Shown: in pieces, positions 16,357 to 25,366 of the stretch
How the letters are laid out: each line of letters starts with the position of its first letter
Position numbering within the stretch: position 1 is the stretch's first letter
Assembly (NCBI RefSeq): GCF_900102965.1
Contig: NZ_FNGM01000025.1
Span: 52,487-94,621 of the forward strand
From: Paenibacillus jilunlii
Lineage (GTDB): Bacteria; Bacillota; Bacilli; Paenibacillales; Paenibacillaceae
Direction of reading: 5' to 3'
DNA length: 42,135 bases
Notes under the pieces: model-generated
The model's database searches: none
Told to the model about the DNA's origin: nothing
Seen by the model: the letters and a program-made list of their open reading frames with translations, nothing else
Made by a program: the position numbers and the translations under genes

Positions 16357-17394
16357 TTAGTATTCGTTGAACATGGCAGCGATTTCCTCATAACCCGTTG
16401 TTTGGGTCAGCGCCAGCGAGAGCAGGATTCGTGCCTTTTGCGGCACCAGGCTGTTGCAGGGAATCGAATTGGCAGACAGGTCGATATAGGAATCCTTCAG
16501 CGTAATGCCGCTGGAAATCCGCGAGCAGCGGACAACGGGGATATCGTTATTTTTGAGCTCGCCGACTTTGTCGATCCAGGGCTTGCTGTAGATGCCTCCG
16601 CCTGCTCCGGCAATGACAATGCCTTTGGAGAGGGTAGCCAGATAATCCAGAATTCCCGGATCAGCATCGACATGGAAATAGGCCACGGACACCTGCGGCA
16701 GCTGTTCCAGGGCAGAAATATCGAACTGGGCGGCGGTGGTATGCTTTTTGAGCGATCTAGTGTAGAAAAAAGCCTCGCTGTCCCGCATATAGCCAAGACA
16801 TCCAAAATCCCGTTCATCAAAGGCATTAGCCTTAAAGGTGTTGACCTTCTGCACATCCCGGCCGCTGTAGATCCCTTCGGCAAACACAACCATGACTCCT
16901 TGGCCGGAAGCTTCCGGGTTGGCCGCCAGAGCTACCGACTGGTACAAATTCAGCGGTCCATCCGGACTGATAGCCGTAGCCGGGCGCATGGAGCCGGTGA
17001 TGATGACCGGTTTGTCCGTTTTGATCACCAGGTTAAGAAAGTACGACGTTTCGTCCAGAGTATCCGTGCCGTGTGTGATCACAAAACCATGCACATCTTC
17101 ACGGAGTGCCAGGGTGTTGATCAGGGCCGCCAGGGTGAGCCAGTGTTCACTGGTTATATCGGCGCTGCACAGATTGCTGACCTGTACTCCTGCACAATTG
17201 GCTACACGTTCAAGATGGGGGACACTGTCCAGCAAATCCTGTATCGACAGAGCACCAGGCTCGTAATTTAAGGTTTTATGCGCTTCGCCGCTGCCGGCAA
17301 TGGTACCGCCGGTGGCGAGAATGACCACATTTTTGAGGCTGGGATTATACAAAGGGGAAGCTGTAAAATTCACTTCTGGAGCTGGAATAATCAT
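16357..17394 (-). CDS. L-asparaginase (type II-like)
   Basis: 345 residues hydrolysing L-asparagine to aspartate and ammonia. Both catalytic threonine segments are present: 'ILATGGTIAGSG' (about 26-37, nucleophile Thr) and 'FVITHGTDTLDETSYFL' (about 104-120, Thr-Asp-Lys relay; the Lys is in 'VIKTDKPVIITGSMRP'). 'DGPLNLYQSV' and the late 'GAGGG' also match. Length and the subunit-interface Ser/Glu residues fit the tetrameric type II enzymes, but no signal peptide or lipobox is present, so it should be cytoplasmic unlike B. subtilis AnsZ. AAAGGA lies 9 bases before ATG. It is monocistronic between terminators. Confidence 0.9.
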   Translation of the reverse strand: MIIPAPEVNFTASPLYNPSLKNVVILATGGTIAGSGEAHKTLNYEPGALSIQDLLDSVPHLERVANCAGVQVSNLCSADITSEHWLTLAALINTLALREDVHGFVITHGTDTLDETSYFLNLVIKTDKPVIITGSMRPATAISPDGPLNLYQSVALAANPEASGQGVMVVFAEGIYSGRDVQKVNTFKANAFDERDFGCLGYMRDSEAFFYTRSLKKHTTAAQFDISALEQLPQVSVAYFHVDADPGILDYLATLSKGIVIAGAGGGIYSKPWIDKVGELKNNDIPVVRCSRISSGITLKDSYIDLSANSIPCNSLVPQKARILLSLALTQTTGYEEIAAMFNEY

Positions 17395-17460
17395 CGCGTA
17401 TATCCTTTCAAGTCAGATCTTATTTTCAATAGAACTAAATTCATAGAAATTGCTGAATGT

Positions 17461-17469
17461 ATTATAACA
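17461..17469 (-). promoter_or_regulatory. Extended -10 of the asparaginase promoter
   Basis: On the minus strand this reads TGTTATAAT, a perfect TGn-TATAAT, 67 bases before the asparaginase start. A weak -35-like CTTACA lies about 15 bases further upstream. Confidence 0.5.
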
Positions 17470-17610
17470 TACGATTAACGGTGTAAGGCTGTTTTTTAAT
17501 CCCATTATTGCTAGATATGAGACGTGTTTCGCCAAACTTTCCAACTCATAGTGCAAATAAGATTATAGTATACTGAGGAAAATTATTGATTTCTTGGAAG
17601 GGGCTAAAAG

Positions 17611-18456
17611 ATGATTGAACTGGAGGTTCAAGACTATTACAAAGGGTTGCCCGCGCTGGATGAAGTGAAAATCAACACACTTTTTGCCAGGGCTGTGCTG
17701 GAGCAGCATATTCCGGGGAAAGTGTATGCCGACAGCAAAGCTAAGCCGGGTGCGTTCTATGTGGTCCACCCTTATGGAATGTCATTGGTCTATGGAAATG
17801 CTGCGGCCCCGGACTTTTATCACTGGTTATCGGATTACATAACGGACAGAGCGGAAAAGCGGGTACAGGCGGAGTGGCTGCAGGGTGATCCGGCCGGAGC
17901 ATGGAGTGAACGGATCGATGCTATAGCTGCTGTGCATAACAGCGCATTGCCGGTAAGCGGCAGGGGGGCTCAACAGGACGATCAGCGGGCAATACAGAAG
18001 AATACCAGAGTGAACTTCCGTTTAGACCATGAAGCCTATTTCGCAGCCCGCGCGCAGTTCTTCAAGCAGGAAGCAGACCTGGTACGAACGGGAAAAGAGC
18101 ATTTTTTTGCTCAGACCGGTTCAGTGCTTCCGCGTTTTTTTTGGCGGGATGAAGAACATTTTGTGGCTGAAGGCGCCGGCTACAGTATTCTGGAGGATGG
18201 CGGAGTTGCTTCTACTGCGTTTTCGTCCTGTATCACGGCGGATCAGCTCGAAATCGGGATAGAGACAGCGGAAGCTTCACGGGGAAAAGGGTATGCATTT
18301 ACCGTATGCGCCGCGTTGATCGATTATTGCCTCGACCATCGTCTGGAGCCGGTATGGGCCTGCCGCCTGGAGAATCAGGGGTCTTATCATCTGGCACAGA
18401 AGCTGGGCTTCAAGCCGTCGCTGACACTGCCTTATTACCGGCTGGTGCATAGGTAA
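17611..18456 (+). CDS. GNAT-family N-acetyltransferase
   Basis: 281 residues of the GNAT_acetyltran type (PF12746), a long N-terminal domain of unknown ligand followed by a C-terminal GNAT fold. Acetyl-CoA motif A is visible as 'IETAEASRGKGYAFTVCAAL' (about 209-228) with RGKGYA as pyrophosphate loop; motif B is 'ENQGSYHLAQKLGF' (about 255-268). GGAAGGGG precedes ATG by about 8 bases, and TATACT (about 17568) is a possible -10. A standalone gene; the acceptor cannot be inferred. Confidence 0.85.
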   Translation: MIELEVQDYYKGLPALDEVKINTLFARAVLEQHIPGKVYADSKAKPGAFYVVHPYGMSLVYGNAAAPDFYHWLSDYITDRAEKRVQAEWLQGDPAGAWSERIDAIAAVHNSALPVSGRGAQQDDQRAIQKNTRVNFRLDHEAYFAARAQFFKQEADLVRTGKEHFFAQTGSVLPRFFWRDEEHFVAEGAGYSILEDGGVASTAFSSCITADQLEIGIETAEASRGKGYAFTVCAALIDYCLDHRLEPVWACRLENQGSYHLAQKLGFKPSLTLPYYRLVHR

Positions 18457-18472
18457 GGAGCTTCTCGAATCG

Positions 18473-18500
18473 CCTTTAGGATGTTGCAGCATGCTAAAGG
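18473..18500 (+). terminator. Weak hairpin after the acetyltransferase
   Basis: CCTTTAG (18473-18479) pairs with CTAAAGG (18494-18500) and there is a small inner ATG/CAT stem. The following sequence has only a poor T-run (GGATTTGTTTGG), so termination would be leaky. Confidence 0.4.
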
Positions 18501-18518
18501 GGATTTGTTTGGTTTAAT

Positions 18519-18532
18519 TGTAATCGCTTACA
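18519..18532. promoter_or_regulatory. CcpA catabolite-responsive (cre) box
   Basis: TGTAATCGCTTACA matches the Firmicute cre consensus TGTAANCGNTTACA at every fixed position. It lies 190 bases upstream of the MCP gene and overlaps a TACAAT that could be a -10. CcpA with HPr-Ser-P would be expected to repress (or, if far upstream of the start site, activate) the chemosensory operon in the presence of sugar. The 190-base leader between box and gene holds another short hairpin (GTCCA-TCAGC-TGGAC, about 18678-18692) but no recognised riboswitch. Confidence 0.7.
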
Positions 18533-18722
18533 ATATACATATGGGATGCACAATAGGTTAAATGGGGGAATTGAATTGATTTTACCATAGTAAAAATTAA
18601 CTATTAATAGTATCGCGAAAAATGTCGAAAGATAGCTAAGATGTCTTGATGGCACGCTGGGGTAAGCAGGCAGGCATGTCCATCAGCTGGACGAAACGAT
18701 GTTAACCTTAGGGGGAGTTCAA

Positions 18723-20309
18723 ATGAAATGGTTCGGTAATTTGAAAACAGCAACAAAAATCATTTCCGCGTTTTTGATTGTATCCTTGATTCTTGCGGGA
18801 CTTGGCGTGTTCTCGATCTTTACGCTGCGCAGTTCGAACGGGAATATGAAAGAGATGTACAACAACAATCTGATTTCAGTCCGGGATTTATCGGCTGCCC
18901 AAATCAAGTACCAGGCTATTAGAGTATTCCTGCGGGATATGAGCATTGCCACAGCGGCTGAAGAAATATCCGGATACAAGGAACAGATTGAAAAAGCAAT
19001 CGGGGAAATTGAGAAGTACATTGACAATTACCGGACGCTTGCTACTACTCCGAAAGAACAGGAACTGTTGGGTAATTTTGATAAAGAGTATGAGGTTTAC
19101 ATGAAAATGTTTAGCCAGGGGCTGATTTTAGCAGAGAAAGACGACCCCACTGAATTTAATAGATTTAGATTGCAGCTGGCGCAGCAAGGAGAAAAAGTCG
19201 TTGTCTATATGAATGGTTTAACTGATGAGAATGTGCGGCTCGCAGACGAAACGAACAAACACTCCCAAGACGCGTATTCGTCCGCGCTGATCTTGACCAT
19301 CTCTGTAGTAATCGGCGCGGTAATTGTCAGTATTCTTATTGGTTATTTTATTGCCAGATCGATCTCAAGACCTCTAATGGTGATGCTGGGATTGGCTTCC
19401 GAGGTGGCAAACGGCAATCTGACCCAACAGGCAGAGATCACAACCAAGGATGAAGTGGGACAACTGGCGGGTGCGCTGAACCGGATGGTCAATAATTTGA
19501 AGGATCTGATTAATGGCATTGTGATGAATTCGCAGAGTGTTGCCGCTTCTTCCGAGGAAATCTCCGCGAGTACACAAGAAATTGCCAGTACCAGCACAAG
19601 CCAATCCGCGGCGTCCGCAAGTATTACCGAATTGTTCAAAGAGCTGTCCCTGGCCATCAACTCAGTAGCAGTAAGTGCGGAGGAAGCAGCCGAGCTGTCC
19701 AATGACACGGTAAGAACAGCACGCGAAGGCGGTAATGTGGTGGAAACCTCGCTGCAGGGAATGCAGGCCGTGAATCACCAGATGACACAGCTCGAAGAAG
19801 ACTCCCGCAAAATCGGCGATATCATTGAGGTTATCGACGATATTGCCGAGCAGACCAATCTTCTGGCACTGAATGCAGCCATTGAAGCTGCCCGTGCCGG
19901 GGAGCAGGGCCGAGGCTTCGCGGTTGTTGCCGACGAGGTACGCAAGCTGGCGGAACGAAGCAGTGACGCAACCAAGGAAATCACCAAGATCATTAAAGCC
20001 ATGCAGGAGAACACCAAACAAAGTGTCCGGGCTGTTGCCGAAAGTGTTGAGCAATCTTCGATGACCAGTCAGGCTTTTGAGCAAATAATCAGCATGGTGA
20101 ATACGTCTTCACTCAAAGTCAATGAAATTGCTGCGGCCTGCGAAGAGGAATCCGCTCAAGCGGCCGAAGTGATGAATTCGGTTGAATCCATTGCGGCCTC
20201 TAGTGAAGAATCAGCCGCCGCATCGGAAGAGACGGCAGCGACCTGCCAGTCCCTGGCCCAGCTTGCCGAGGAGCTTGCCCAGTCCGCAGCCGCGTTCAAA
20301 ACCCACTAA
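18723..20309 (+). CDS. Methyl-accepting chemotaxis protein
   Basis: 528 residues. TM1 is about 13-35; a four-helix-bundle (4HB_MCP) sensor of about 150 residues follows; TM2 is about 188-210, then HAMP (about 211-262) and a long coiled signalling hairpin. The hairpin tip is recognisable at about 368-412 ('IAEQTNLLALNAAIEAARAG' then 'QGRGFAVVADEVRKLAERS'), the site that contacts CheW and CheA. Glu/Gln-Ala pairs in the C-terminal helices are potential methylation sites. GGGGGAG is 6 bases upstream of ATG 18723. It is followed after 22 bases by cheW, so sensor, adaptor and kinase form one unit. Ligand unknown. Confidence 0.95.
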   Translation: MKWFGNLKTATKIISAFLIVSLILAGLGVFSIFTLRSSNGNMKEMYNNNLISVRDLSAAQIKYQAIRVFLRDMSIATAAEEISGYKEQIEKAIGEIEKYIDNYRTLATTPKEQELLGNFDKEYEVYMKMFSQGLILAEKDDPTEFNRFRLQLAQQGEKVVVYMNGLTDENVRLADETNKHSQDAYSSALILTISVVIGAVIVSILIGYFIARSISRPLMVMLGLASEVANGNLTQQAEITTKDEVGQLAGALNRMVNNLKDLINGIVMNSQSVAASSEEISASTQEIASTSTSQSAASASITELFKELSLAINSVAVSAEEAAELSNDTVRTAREGGNVVETSLQGMQAVNHQMTQLEEDSRKIGDIIEVIDDIAEQTNLLALNAAIEAARAGEQGRGFAVVADEVRKLAERSSDATKEITKIIKAMQENTKQSVRAVAESVEQSSMTSQAFEQIISMVNTSSLKVNEIAAACEEESAQAAEVMNSVESIAASSEESAAASEETAATCQSLAQLAEELAQSAAAFKTH

Positions 20310-20331
20310 CCTACAGACTGAAGGTGTTATG

Positions 20332-20757
20332 ATGTCAACACTGCAGAAGGAACAATATATAGAGCTTGCCGTAGGCCAGGAAACTTGCGCCATCCGCATT
20401 GAGGAAGTGCATGAAATTATCAAAATGCTCAGTATTACGGATATTCCCTTCAGCCGGAATGAAGTGAAGGGGGTCGTCAATCTCCGCGGCAAGGTGGTCT
20501 GCGTAATGAGCCTGCGTAATTTGCTGGGCATGTCTGATGAGCCGTATACCCGGGCCACACGGATTGTAGTGGTCCGTTACCGGGATGAATTTGTGGGACT
20601 CATTGTAGACAAGGTGAATAAAGTCACCACTTATGGAGAGATCCATCCTCCTTCCACTGGACAAGGCCGGGGCCGGGAAGGGGTATTTCTGGGCATCGGT
20701 CAACGCGAGGACCAGCTGATCGGCATTCTGAAGCTTGAGGAAATATTGGGCGGTTAG
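20332..20757 (+). CDS. cheW: CheW chemotaxis adaptor
   Basis: 141 residues, a single CheW beta-barrel domain. The hallmark 'VKGVVNLRGKVVCVMSLRNL' lies at about 45-64 and 'RIVVVRYRDEFVGLIVDKV' near 82-100. It bridges the MCP to CheA in the membrane-associated array. AAGGTG favours ATG 20332 over the adjacent ATG 20329. Stop and the next start are 15 bases apart. Its exclusive linkage with this MCP and CheA suggests a dedicated signalling array rather than the main flagellar set. Confidence 0.95.
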   Translation: MSTLQKEQYIELAVGQETCAIRIEEVHEIIKMLSITDIPFSRNEVKGVVNLRGKVVCVMSLRNLLGMSDEPYTRATRIVVVRYRDEFVGLIVDKVNKVTTYGEIHPPSTGQGRGREGVFLGIGQREDQLIGILKLEEILGG

Positions 20758-20772
20758 GAAGGAGAACGATTG

Positions 20773-22761
20773 ATGATGATGGAGCTGTCTGCCTACCGCG
20801 ATATTTTTATCGAAGAGTTGAACGATCAGCTGGAACGGATGGACCAGTCGCTGCTGGCCTTGGAGCAATCGCCGTCCTCAGAGCTGATCCAGACTATTTT
20901 CCGTGCTGCGCATACCATTAAAGGGTCTTCCTCCACCATGGGTTTCAAGGAAATGAGTGACTTGACTCACGAAGTGGAATATATTCTGGAATGGGTACGG
21001 GAAAAGAAACCCAAGATCACCTCCATGCTGATTGACACCTTGTTCCGTGCGCTGGATGCGATGAAGCTGCTGCGGACAGAGTATATCAGCGGCAGTGAAT
21101 ATACCAACTGCAGCAGTGTAGTGTCCGAGATCAAGGCACTCCTCGGCAAGCCTGCCGGACCGGAGCGGAACACGCTCCCGGCTCTGAACGCTGCGGAGAC
21201 GCTTCTGGCGGAGGCGGCTGTGGGCGCAGGAGAGCAGTTGATTGCTGTAAGCATTACGCTGAAAGAAGATTGTCTGATGAAGGCCGCAAGACATTTTATC
21301 CTGCTGCAGCGAATCGAGGCTGTGTGTGGAACGGTCATATCTGTCTCTCTTTTCCCGGCGGTAACTCAGGGTGCAGATGAAGATGAACGTTACGGCCAAT
21401 TTACCGTTGTGGCTGCCGCTACGAAGGAGCTGCAGGTGATTCAGGACCAGCTTGGTGATGATTCTGATATTCAGCGTCTGCACATTGCTCCATATAAGAT
21501 TAAGTTTTCCAAAGAAGCAGAAAGGATGATTGATACTCCTGAGGTATCCGCCCAGCAGGCGAACCCGAAGGCCGAAGAACGTGGAAAAGGCACCCCAACG
21601 GTGAGGGTAAACGTGGAGCGGCTGGATCATCTGATGAATCTAGTGGGTGAGCTGCTGATACAGCAGACCTCCCTGGCCGATCTGAGCACTGCCGGGCAGC
21701 GTTCAGATCCGGCCAGAGTCCTTCCGGACATAGGCAGCGTGTCGGATCACATGGGCAGTATTATCAAGGAGCTCCAGGAAGGTGTAATGAAGACGCGAAT
21801 GCTGCCCATTGATCAGCTGTTCAGCCGTTTCCCCCGGCTTGTCCGGGACCTGGCCCAGAAGCTGGACAAGGACATTGAGCTGCTGATCCAGGGCGGTGAA
21901 ACCGAACTGGACCGGATGATCATTGAAGAGCTGAGCGATCCCCTGATCCATTTGATCCGCAACAGCGCGGACCACGGGATCGAGAGTCCCGCAGTACGTG
22001 TCTCTGGAGGGAAGCCGGCTAAGGGAAGGATTACCCTGACTTCTTTTCATGAAGAGAATCATGTGGTTATCCGCCTGGAAGACGACGGGCAAGGCATCGA
22101 CGCCGGGAGAATCAAAGCTTCGGCACTCGGTAAAGGAATCATTACCGAAGAACAGGCCGGGTACCTGACCGCTCAGGAGGCGGTCCATCTGATCTTTGAA
22201 CCCGGTTTCTCGACGGCCTCAGCGGTCAGCGAGGTCTCCGGCCGGGGGGTCGGCATGGATATTGTTCGCAGTCAGATCGGACGGTTGAATGGTATTATCG
22301 ATATCGGGACAGAGCCGGGCAAGGGGACCGTCTTTACGATCCGGCTCCCGCTCACGCTGGCTATTATCAAGGGACTGCTTGTGAAGGTTGCCGGCCGGGT
22401 CCTAATTCTTCCGATGTACAATGTCGCCGAAATTGTGCGCATCGTCCCGGAAGAGATTCAGGTCGTTCAAGGAGAGCAGGCTATAATCAACCACGGGCGG
22501 ATTGTGCCGCTCTCCTGGCTGAGGGACAAACTGCATTATCCCCGGGGGGAGCGGAACACCAAGACCATTCCGCTGGTCATCGTCAGGTCTGTCGATAAGA
22601 TCGCCGCTTTTGCCGTGGATGAAATTATCGGCAACCAGGAGGTTGTCATTAAGTCACTTGGAGCTTATCTGGGAACCCTGAACCATCTCTCGGGAGCGAC
22701 TATTCTTGGGAATGGCCGGGTTGCGCTCATCCTGGATGCCGCTTACCTGGTAAGCCATTAA
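20773..22761 (+). CDS. cheA: CheA chemotaxis histidine kinase
   Basis: 662 residues with all CheA modules: P1/HPt with phosphoacceptor His47 in 'AAHTIKGSSSTMGF'; a P2-like middle region (about 150-260) for response-regulator docking; P3 dimerisation helices ('RLDHLMNLVGELLIQQ'); HATPase with 'HLIRNSADHGIE' (N box), 'EDDGQGID' and 'GRGVGMDIV' (G boxes); and a C-terminal CheW-like P5 from about 530. Three consecutive ATG codons start the gene; 20773 is 8 bases from GGAAGGAG. No CheY, CheB or CheR follows, so the phosphate acceptor must be encoded elsewhere. A strong terminator comes 28 bases after the stop. Confidence 0.95.
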   Translation: MMMELSAYRDIFIEELNDQLERMDQSLLALEQSPSSELIQTIFRAAHTIKGSSSTMGFKEMSDLTHEVEYILEWVREKKPKITSMLIDTLFRALDAMKLLRTEYISGSEYTNCSSVVSEIKALLGKPAGPERNTLPALNAAETLLAEAAVGAGEQLIAVSITLKEDCLMKAARHFILLQRIEAVCGTVISVSLFPAVTQGADEDERYGQFTVVAAATKELQVIQDQLGDDSDIQRLHIAPYKIKFSKEAERMIDTPEVSAQQANPKAEERGKGTPTVRVNVERLDHLMNLVGELLIQQTSLADLSTAGQRSDPARVLPDIGSVSDHMGSIIKELQEGVMKTRMLPIDQLFSRFPRLVRDLAQKLDKDIELLIQGGETELDRMIIEELSDPLIHLIRNSADHGIESPAVRVSGGKPAKGRITLTSFHEENHVVIRLEDDGQGIDAGRIKASALGKGIITEEQAGYLTAQEAVHLIFEPGFSTASAVSEVSGRGVGMDIVRSQIGRLNGIIDIGTEPGKGTVFTIRLPLTLAIIKGLLVKVAGRVLILPMYNVAEIVRIVPEEIQVVQGEQAIINHGRIVPLSWLRDKLHYPRGERNTKTIPLVIVRSVDKIAAFAVDEIIGNQEVVIKSLGAYLGTLNHLSGATILGNGRVALILDAAYLVSH

Positions 22762-22788
22762 TTCAATAGACCCTTGGAGCTATCAGAA

Positions 22789-22843
22789 AATAGCCGGAAG
22801 GACACAGCGAAATGCTGTGTTATCCTTCCGGCTATTGTTTTTT
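22789..22843 (+). terminator. Terminator of the chemosensory operon
   Basis: AATAGCCGGAAGGA (22789-22802) pairs perfectly with TCCTTCCGGCTATT (22823-22836), with an inner CACAGC/GCTGTG stem, followed by GTTTTTTAT. A diverged duplicate of the same hairpin occurs at 25673-25720. Confidence 0.9.
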
Positions 22844-22976
22844 ATGGGGGTGTCATTCGTACATATTCGGCTATCATTTCCGAAATTATACTATTATGAT
22901 ATAAAATGAACTTAAAAACAATTAAATACGGGGTATATTTACCTATGGATTCCAAATTAGCTGTAAGGAGGATAAT

Positions 22977-23528
22977 ATGCCTGAAACCAATAGGATTATG
23001 AGCAAAAGATGGTTCCGTATCTATGTCATTGTGACAACCTCTGTGATTGCGATACTCCTGGTTCTAATATTTGCCTGGGAACCGGCAGGAAAACACAAAG
23101 AGACGGCAGGAGCCGCAGGGAATGTGGCGGAAGAGAAAATATCCGCTGACACCGGATTAACGGAGGTTGCGGGTGAAGCGCTGGAAATGGAGAATGGTTC
23201 TGGTCCAGTTCCTCATGACGGTGTTTTGTTTATCCGGGAGACCAGACAACGGGGAGGCGGCGGCTTTACGAATACTTTCAAGACCGTTCCGGATTACGGA
23301 AAGGAGTTAGTGATAAATATTACAAATAACGGTAGCCAGGGAACGGTTATTGCAAATGTAACCCGTGGCTCGTACAAATACGGCTTTGTGGATGTGAAGC
23401 CTGGTAAGAGCCTGACAAGAACCTTTCGCATGTCTGACGGCAGCGGGGTGACCGGGCACTGGAAAGTATATGTCACCACCGAGGATGGGCATAAGATCGA
23501 TATCAGTGTCGAAGCGGGCCAGCACTAA
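22977..23528 (+). CDS. Membrane-anchored protein of unknown function
   Basis: 183 residues: a short cytoplasmic tail, one membrane segment (about 13-35, 'IYVIVTTSVIAILLVLIFAW'), an acidic low-complexity linker (about 36-78), and an extracellular beta-rich domain (about 80-183). Features of that domain are 'ELVINITNNGSQGTVIANVT' and 'GSGVTGHWKVYVTTEDGHKI'. AAGGAGG is 6 bases before ATG. I recognise no family. A decayed paralogue retaining the first three codons and the last 45 or so lies 3.2 kb downstream. Confidence 0.75.
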   Translation: MPETNRIMSKRWFRIYVIVTTSVIAILLVLIFAWEPAGKHKETAGAAGNVAEEKISADTGLTEVAGEALEMENGSGPVPHDGVLFIRETRQRGGGGFTNTFKTVPDYGKELVINITNNGSQGTVIANVTRGSYKYGFVDVKPGKSLTRTFRMSDGSGVTGHWKVYVTTEDGHKIDISVEAGQH

Positions 23529-23719
23529 GCAAGTCAAGAAGCGGGCAGTTCCTCTACCTTTTAGAGGTGAATCCTGTAAAGTGCCAGCAAAAAAGTAGGT
23601 TGTATTATGATTACTAAAATTCCCCTAATAAGTGAGAGGATGATTAGTGGTAACGAAAGTGAGGACACACAATCGTTGCTTTGTCCTTAATCCTCATCTC
23701 ATATTATGGAGGAATTTAT

Positions 23720-24325
23720 ATGTCAACACCCAGACCCGAGACAACACTTCGTGTATTTGCTACAAACGCTAGCTATATTGGCATCAAAGGCAGTATAAAG
23801 ATTCCAACAACCTTGAATGTTTCAGGAGGTTATGTCGATTGGTATTTTGGACTTGGGAACGCAATCGTAGAGGCTGGCATTTCGTATACAGGTACCAAAT
23901 TCCGTACTCCCATTAAGATTACATCTCCTGGCGGAGAACCAATAATTGGTACAAGTCAAGATGATATCACTGGTATTACCCCAGGTGCTACCGTTCCTAT
24001 TCAGTTGTTGCATGACAGAGTGAATCATACTATTTCTGTCTGGATTAATGGTGTAAAGATATGGAATTCCATTTCAATTCTTGATTCACATGGTAATGAC
24101 GTACTGGGGAGTGCCAGCACTGCTAAAATGGTTTTCGGTCTTGATGACCAAGGGGCTTCCAGCTATAGCCAAGGAAGCTTCACATTGCTTAAACTCCAGA
24201 AGACGGATGGTACTTGGATTGATTGGAATAGCAGCGTTCCTTATACTCCATTGCCCAGCGGTTCGGCATCAAGTTTTAATCTGAACTCTTATGTCCCACT
24301 GAGTGCGTCCTTAAACGCAAACTAA
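23720..24325 (+). CDS. AT-rich beta-sandwich-like protein, unknown
   Basis: 201 residues with start ATG 23720 behind TGGAGGA (7 bases). There is no signal peptide, membrane segment or Cys. The sequence is rich in Thr, Ser, Gly and beta-strand patterns ('GYVDWYFGLGNAIVEAGISY', 'TISVWINGVKIWNS'), which suggests a lectin/glucanase-like jelly roll; this is a pattern guess, not a family match. Codon use is visibly more AT-rich than the neighbours, and the gene lies in the segment that separates the two copies of a duplicated block, both signs of acquisition. A perfect terminator follows directly. Confidence 0.6.
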   Translation: MSTPRPETTLRVFATNASYIGIKGSIKIPTTLNVSGGYVDWYFGLGNAIVEAGISYTGTKFRTPIKITSPGGEPIIGTSQDDITGITPGATVPIQLLHDRVNHTISVWINGVKIWNSISILDSHGNDVLGSASTAKMVFGLDDQGASSYSQGSFTLLKLQKTDGTWIDWNSSVPYTPLPSGSASSFNLNSYVPLSASLNAN

Positions 24326-24334
24326 ATAAGTAAT

Positions 24335-24374
24335 AATAACAATACCTGCACAAGAATGTGCAGGTATTGTTATT
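24335..24374. terminator. Perfect 18-bp stem terminator
   Basis: AATAACAATACCTGCACA (24335-24352), loop AGAA, then its exact complement ending at 24374. It lies 10 bases past the stop of the preceding gene; the arm itself supplies A/T-rich flanks on both strands. Confidence 0.8.
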
Positions 24375-24442
24375 TAATGAAACTTTTTACCATAAATAAG
24401 CGTCTAATAAAAAGTGACATTAAAAACAAGGAGGCTCATTTT

Positions 24443-25366
24443 ATGAATAAAAGACAAATCCTATCAGGAACTCTTGCTGCATTTTTAAGCTTAATGCCTT
24501 TAACTGATGTATTTGCTGCGAACACTCCTTCAATTATCGTTAATAGTAAAACTGTAAAAACAGAGGTCATCCCAATACTTAAAAATGGGGTTACATTAGT
24601 CCCTGTAAAAACCATAGGCGAACTTCCCAATACAACAATATCCTGGGACAATGCATCAAAGACAGTTACTGTAGTCAATAAGATAACGCTGCAGACGTCA
24701 ACATTCAAATTAAACAGCAAATATGTCATGATTGGTAATGAGCGCAAAGAAATTCAGGTTCCTGTTTCTATTATTAATGGCAGAGTCCTTGTTCCGCTTC
24801 GGGTTATCAGTGAAGCATCTGGAGCTGTTGTCGTCTGGGAACAACAAAAGCAGACTGTGTATATTGCCAAACCAACTAATCAAACAATTCAAGATTTGGA
24901 GTCGGGCAACTTGTCCGTTAGAAGGAAAGCTGCAGTTTCTGAGACACCCAAAGTTGATGCCCTTACCTCTCCTTCTGCTGATCGTAAGGTAAATAACAAT
25001 GACGTTTTTTATTTTCCAAAAGGTGAATCTAATCAATACTTTTATTTATATGGTGATGTAATCGAATATCATCAAATAAAAAACAACATCGATTACAAGA
25101 CTTGGCAGGCTAAGATTGGTACCTCGAATGATTCTATTCAGCTCATAAATAACAAAGAAGGCTTGGCTTTTAAAGGAAATGTTGGTGTTGTATCGGAAGA
25201 GGGGATACGGCCTAAAATTACTGGTGAGTACGTATATTATAACATGGCTATTATGGGCGGGATTGCAAGGTACGGACTAGTCAATTCGGAAGGCAAGGTT
25301 ACTGAACTGGGGACTAATGATGATATCACTTCAATAGAGGACTTTTTTACAATACCTAATGAATAA
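24443..25366 (+). CDS. Secreted stalk-domain (copper amine oxidase N-like) protein
   Basis: 307 residues. A Sec signal (about 1-26, cut near VFA-AN) is followed by a Cu_amine_oxidN1-type stalk domain (about 28-140) with 'IVNSKTVKTEVIPILKNGVT' and 'VPVSIINGRVLVPLRVISEA', the usual repeat pair in Paenibacillus surface proteins. The rest (about 150-307) is a beta-rich domain I cannot name. AAGGAGG precedes ATG 24443. AT-rich like the preceding gene and unlike the flanks. Probably a cell-surface or secreted protein; no catalytic copper-oxidase domain is present, so an enzymatic role should not be assumed. Confidence 0.8.
   Translation: MNKRQILSGTLAAFLSLMPLTDVFAANTPSIIVNSKTVKTEVIPILKNGVTLVPVKTIGELPNTTISWDNASKTVTVVNKITLQTSTFKLNSKYVMIGNERKEIQVPVSIINGRVLVPLRVISEASGAVVVWEQQKQTVYIAKPTNQTIQDLESGNLSVRRKAAVSETPKVDALTSPSADRKVNNNDVFYFPKGESNQYFYLYGDVIEYHQIKNNIDYKTWQAKIGTSNDSIQLINNKEGLAFKGNVGVVSEEGIRPKITGEYVYYNMAIMGGIARYGLVNSEGKVTELGTNDDITSIEDFFTIPNE

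Noticed and set aside
16402..17271. 289-codon plus-strand frame antisense to the asparaginase
   Set aside because: The minus-strand asparaginase has complete catalytic motifs and a ribosome site; the other frame resembles no family.
18560..18720. Possible c-di-GMP (GEMM-I) riboswitch before the MCP gene
   Set aside because: A GAAA and a GATGGCACGC resemble fragments of the motif, but the conserved ACGCAAAGCC core and the GGGTTACC receptor are absent.
23720..24325. Bacteriocin gene with the CPBP protease as immunity
   Set aside because: The protein is 201 residues without leader, Cys or export genes, and the protease lies 2 kb away behind terminators.
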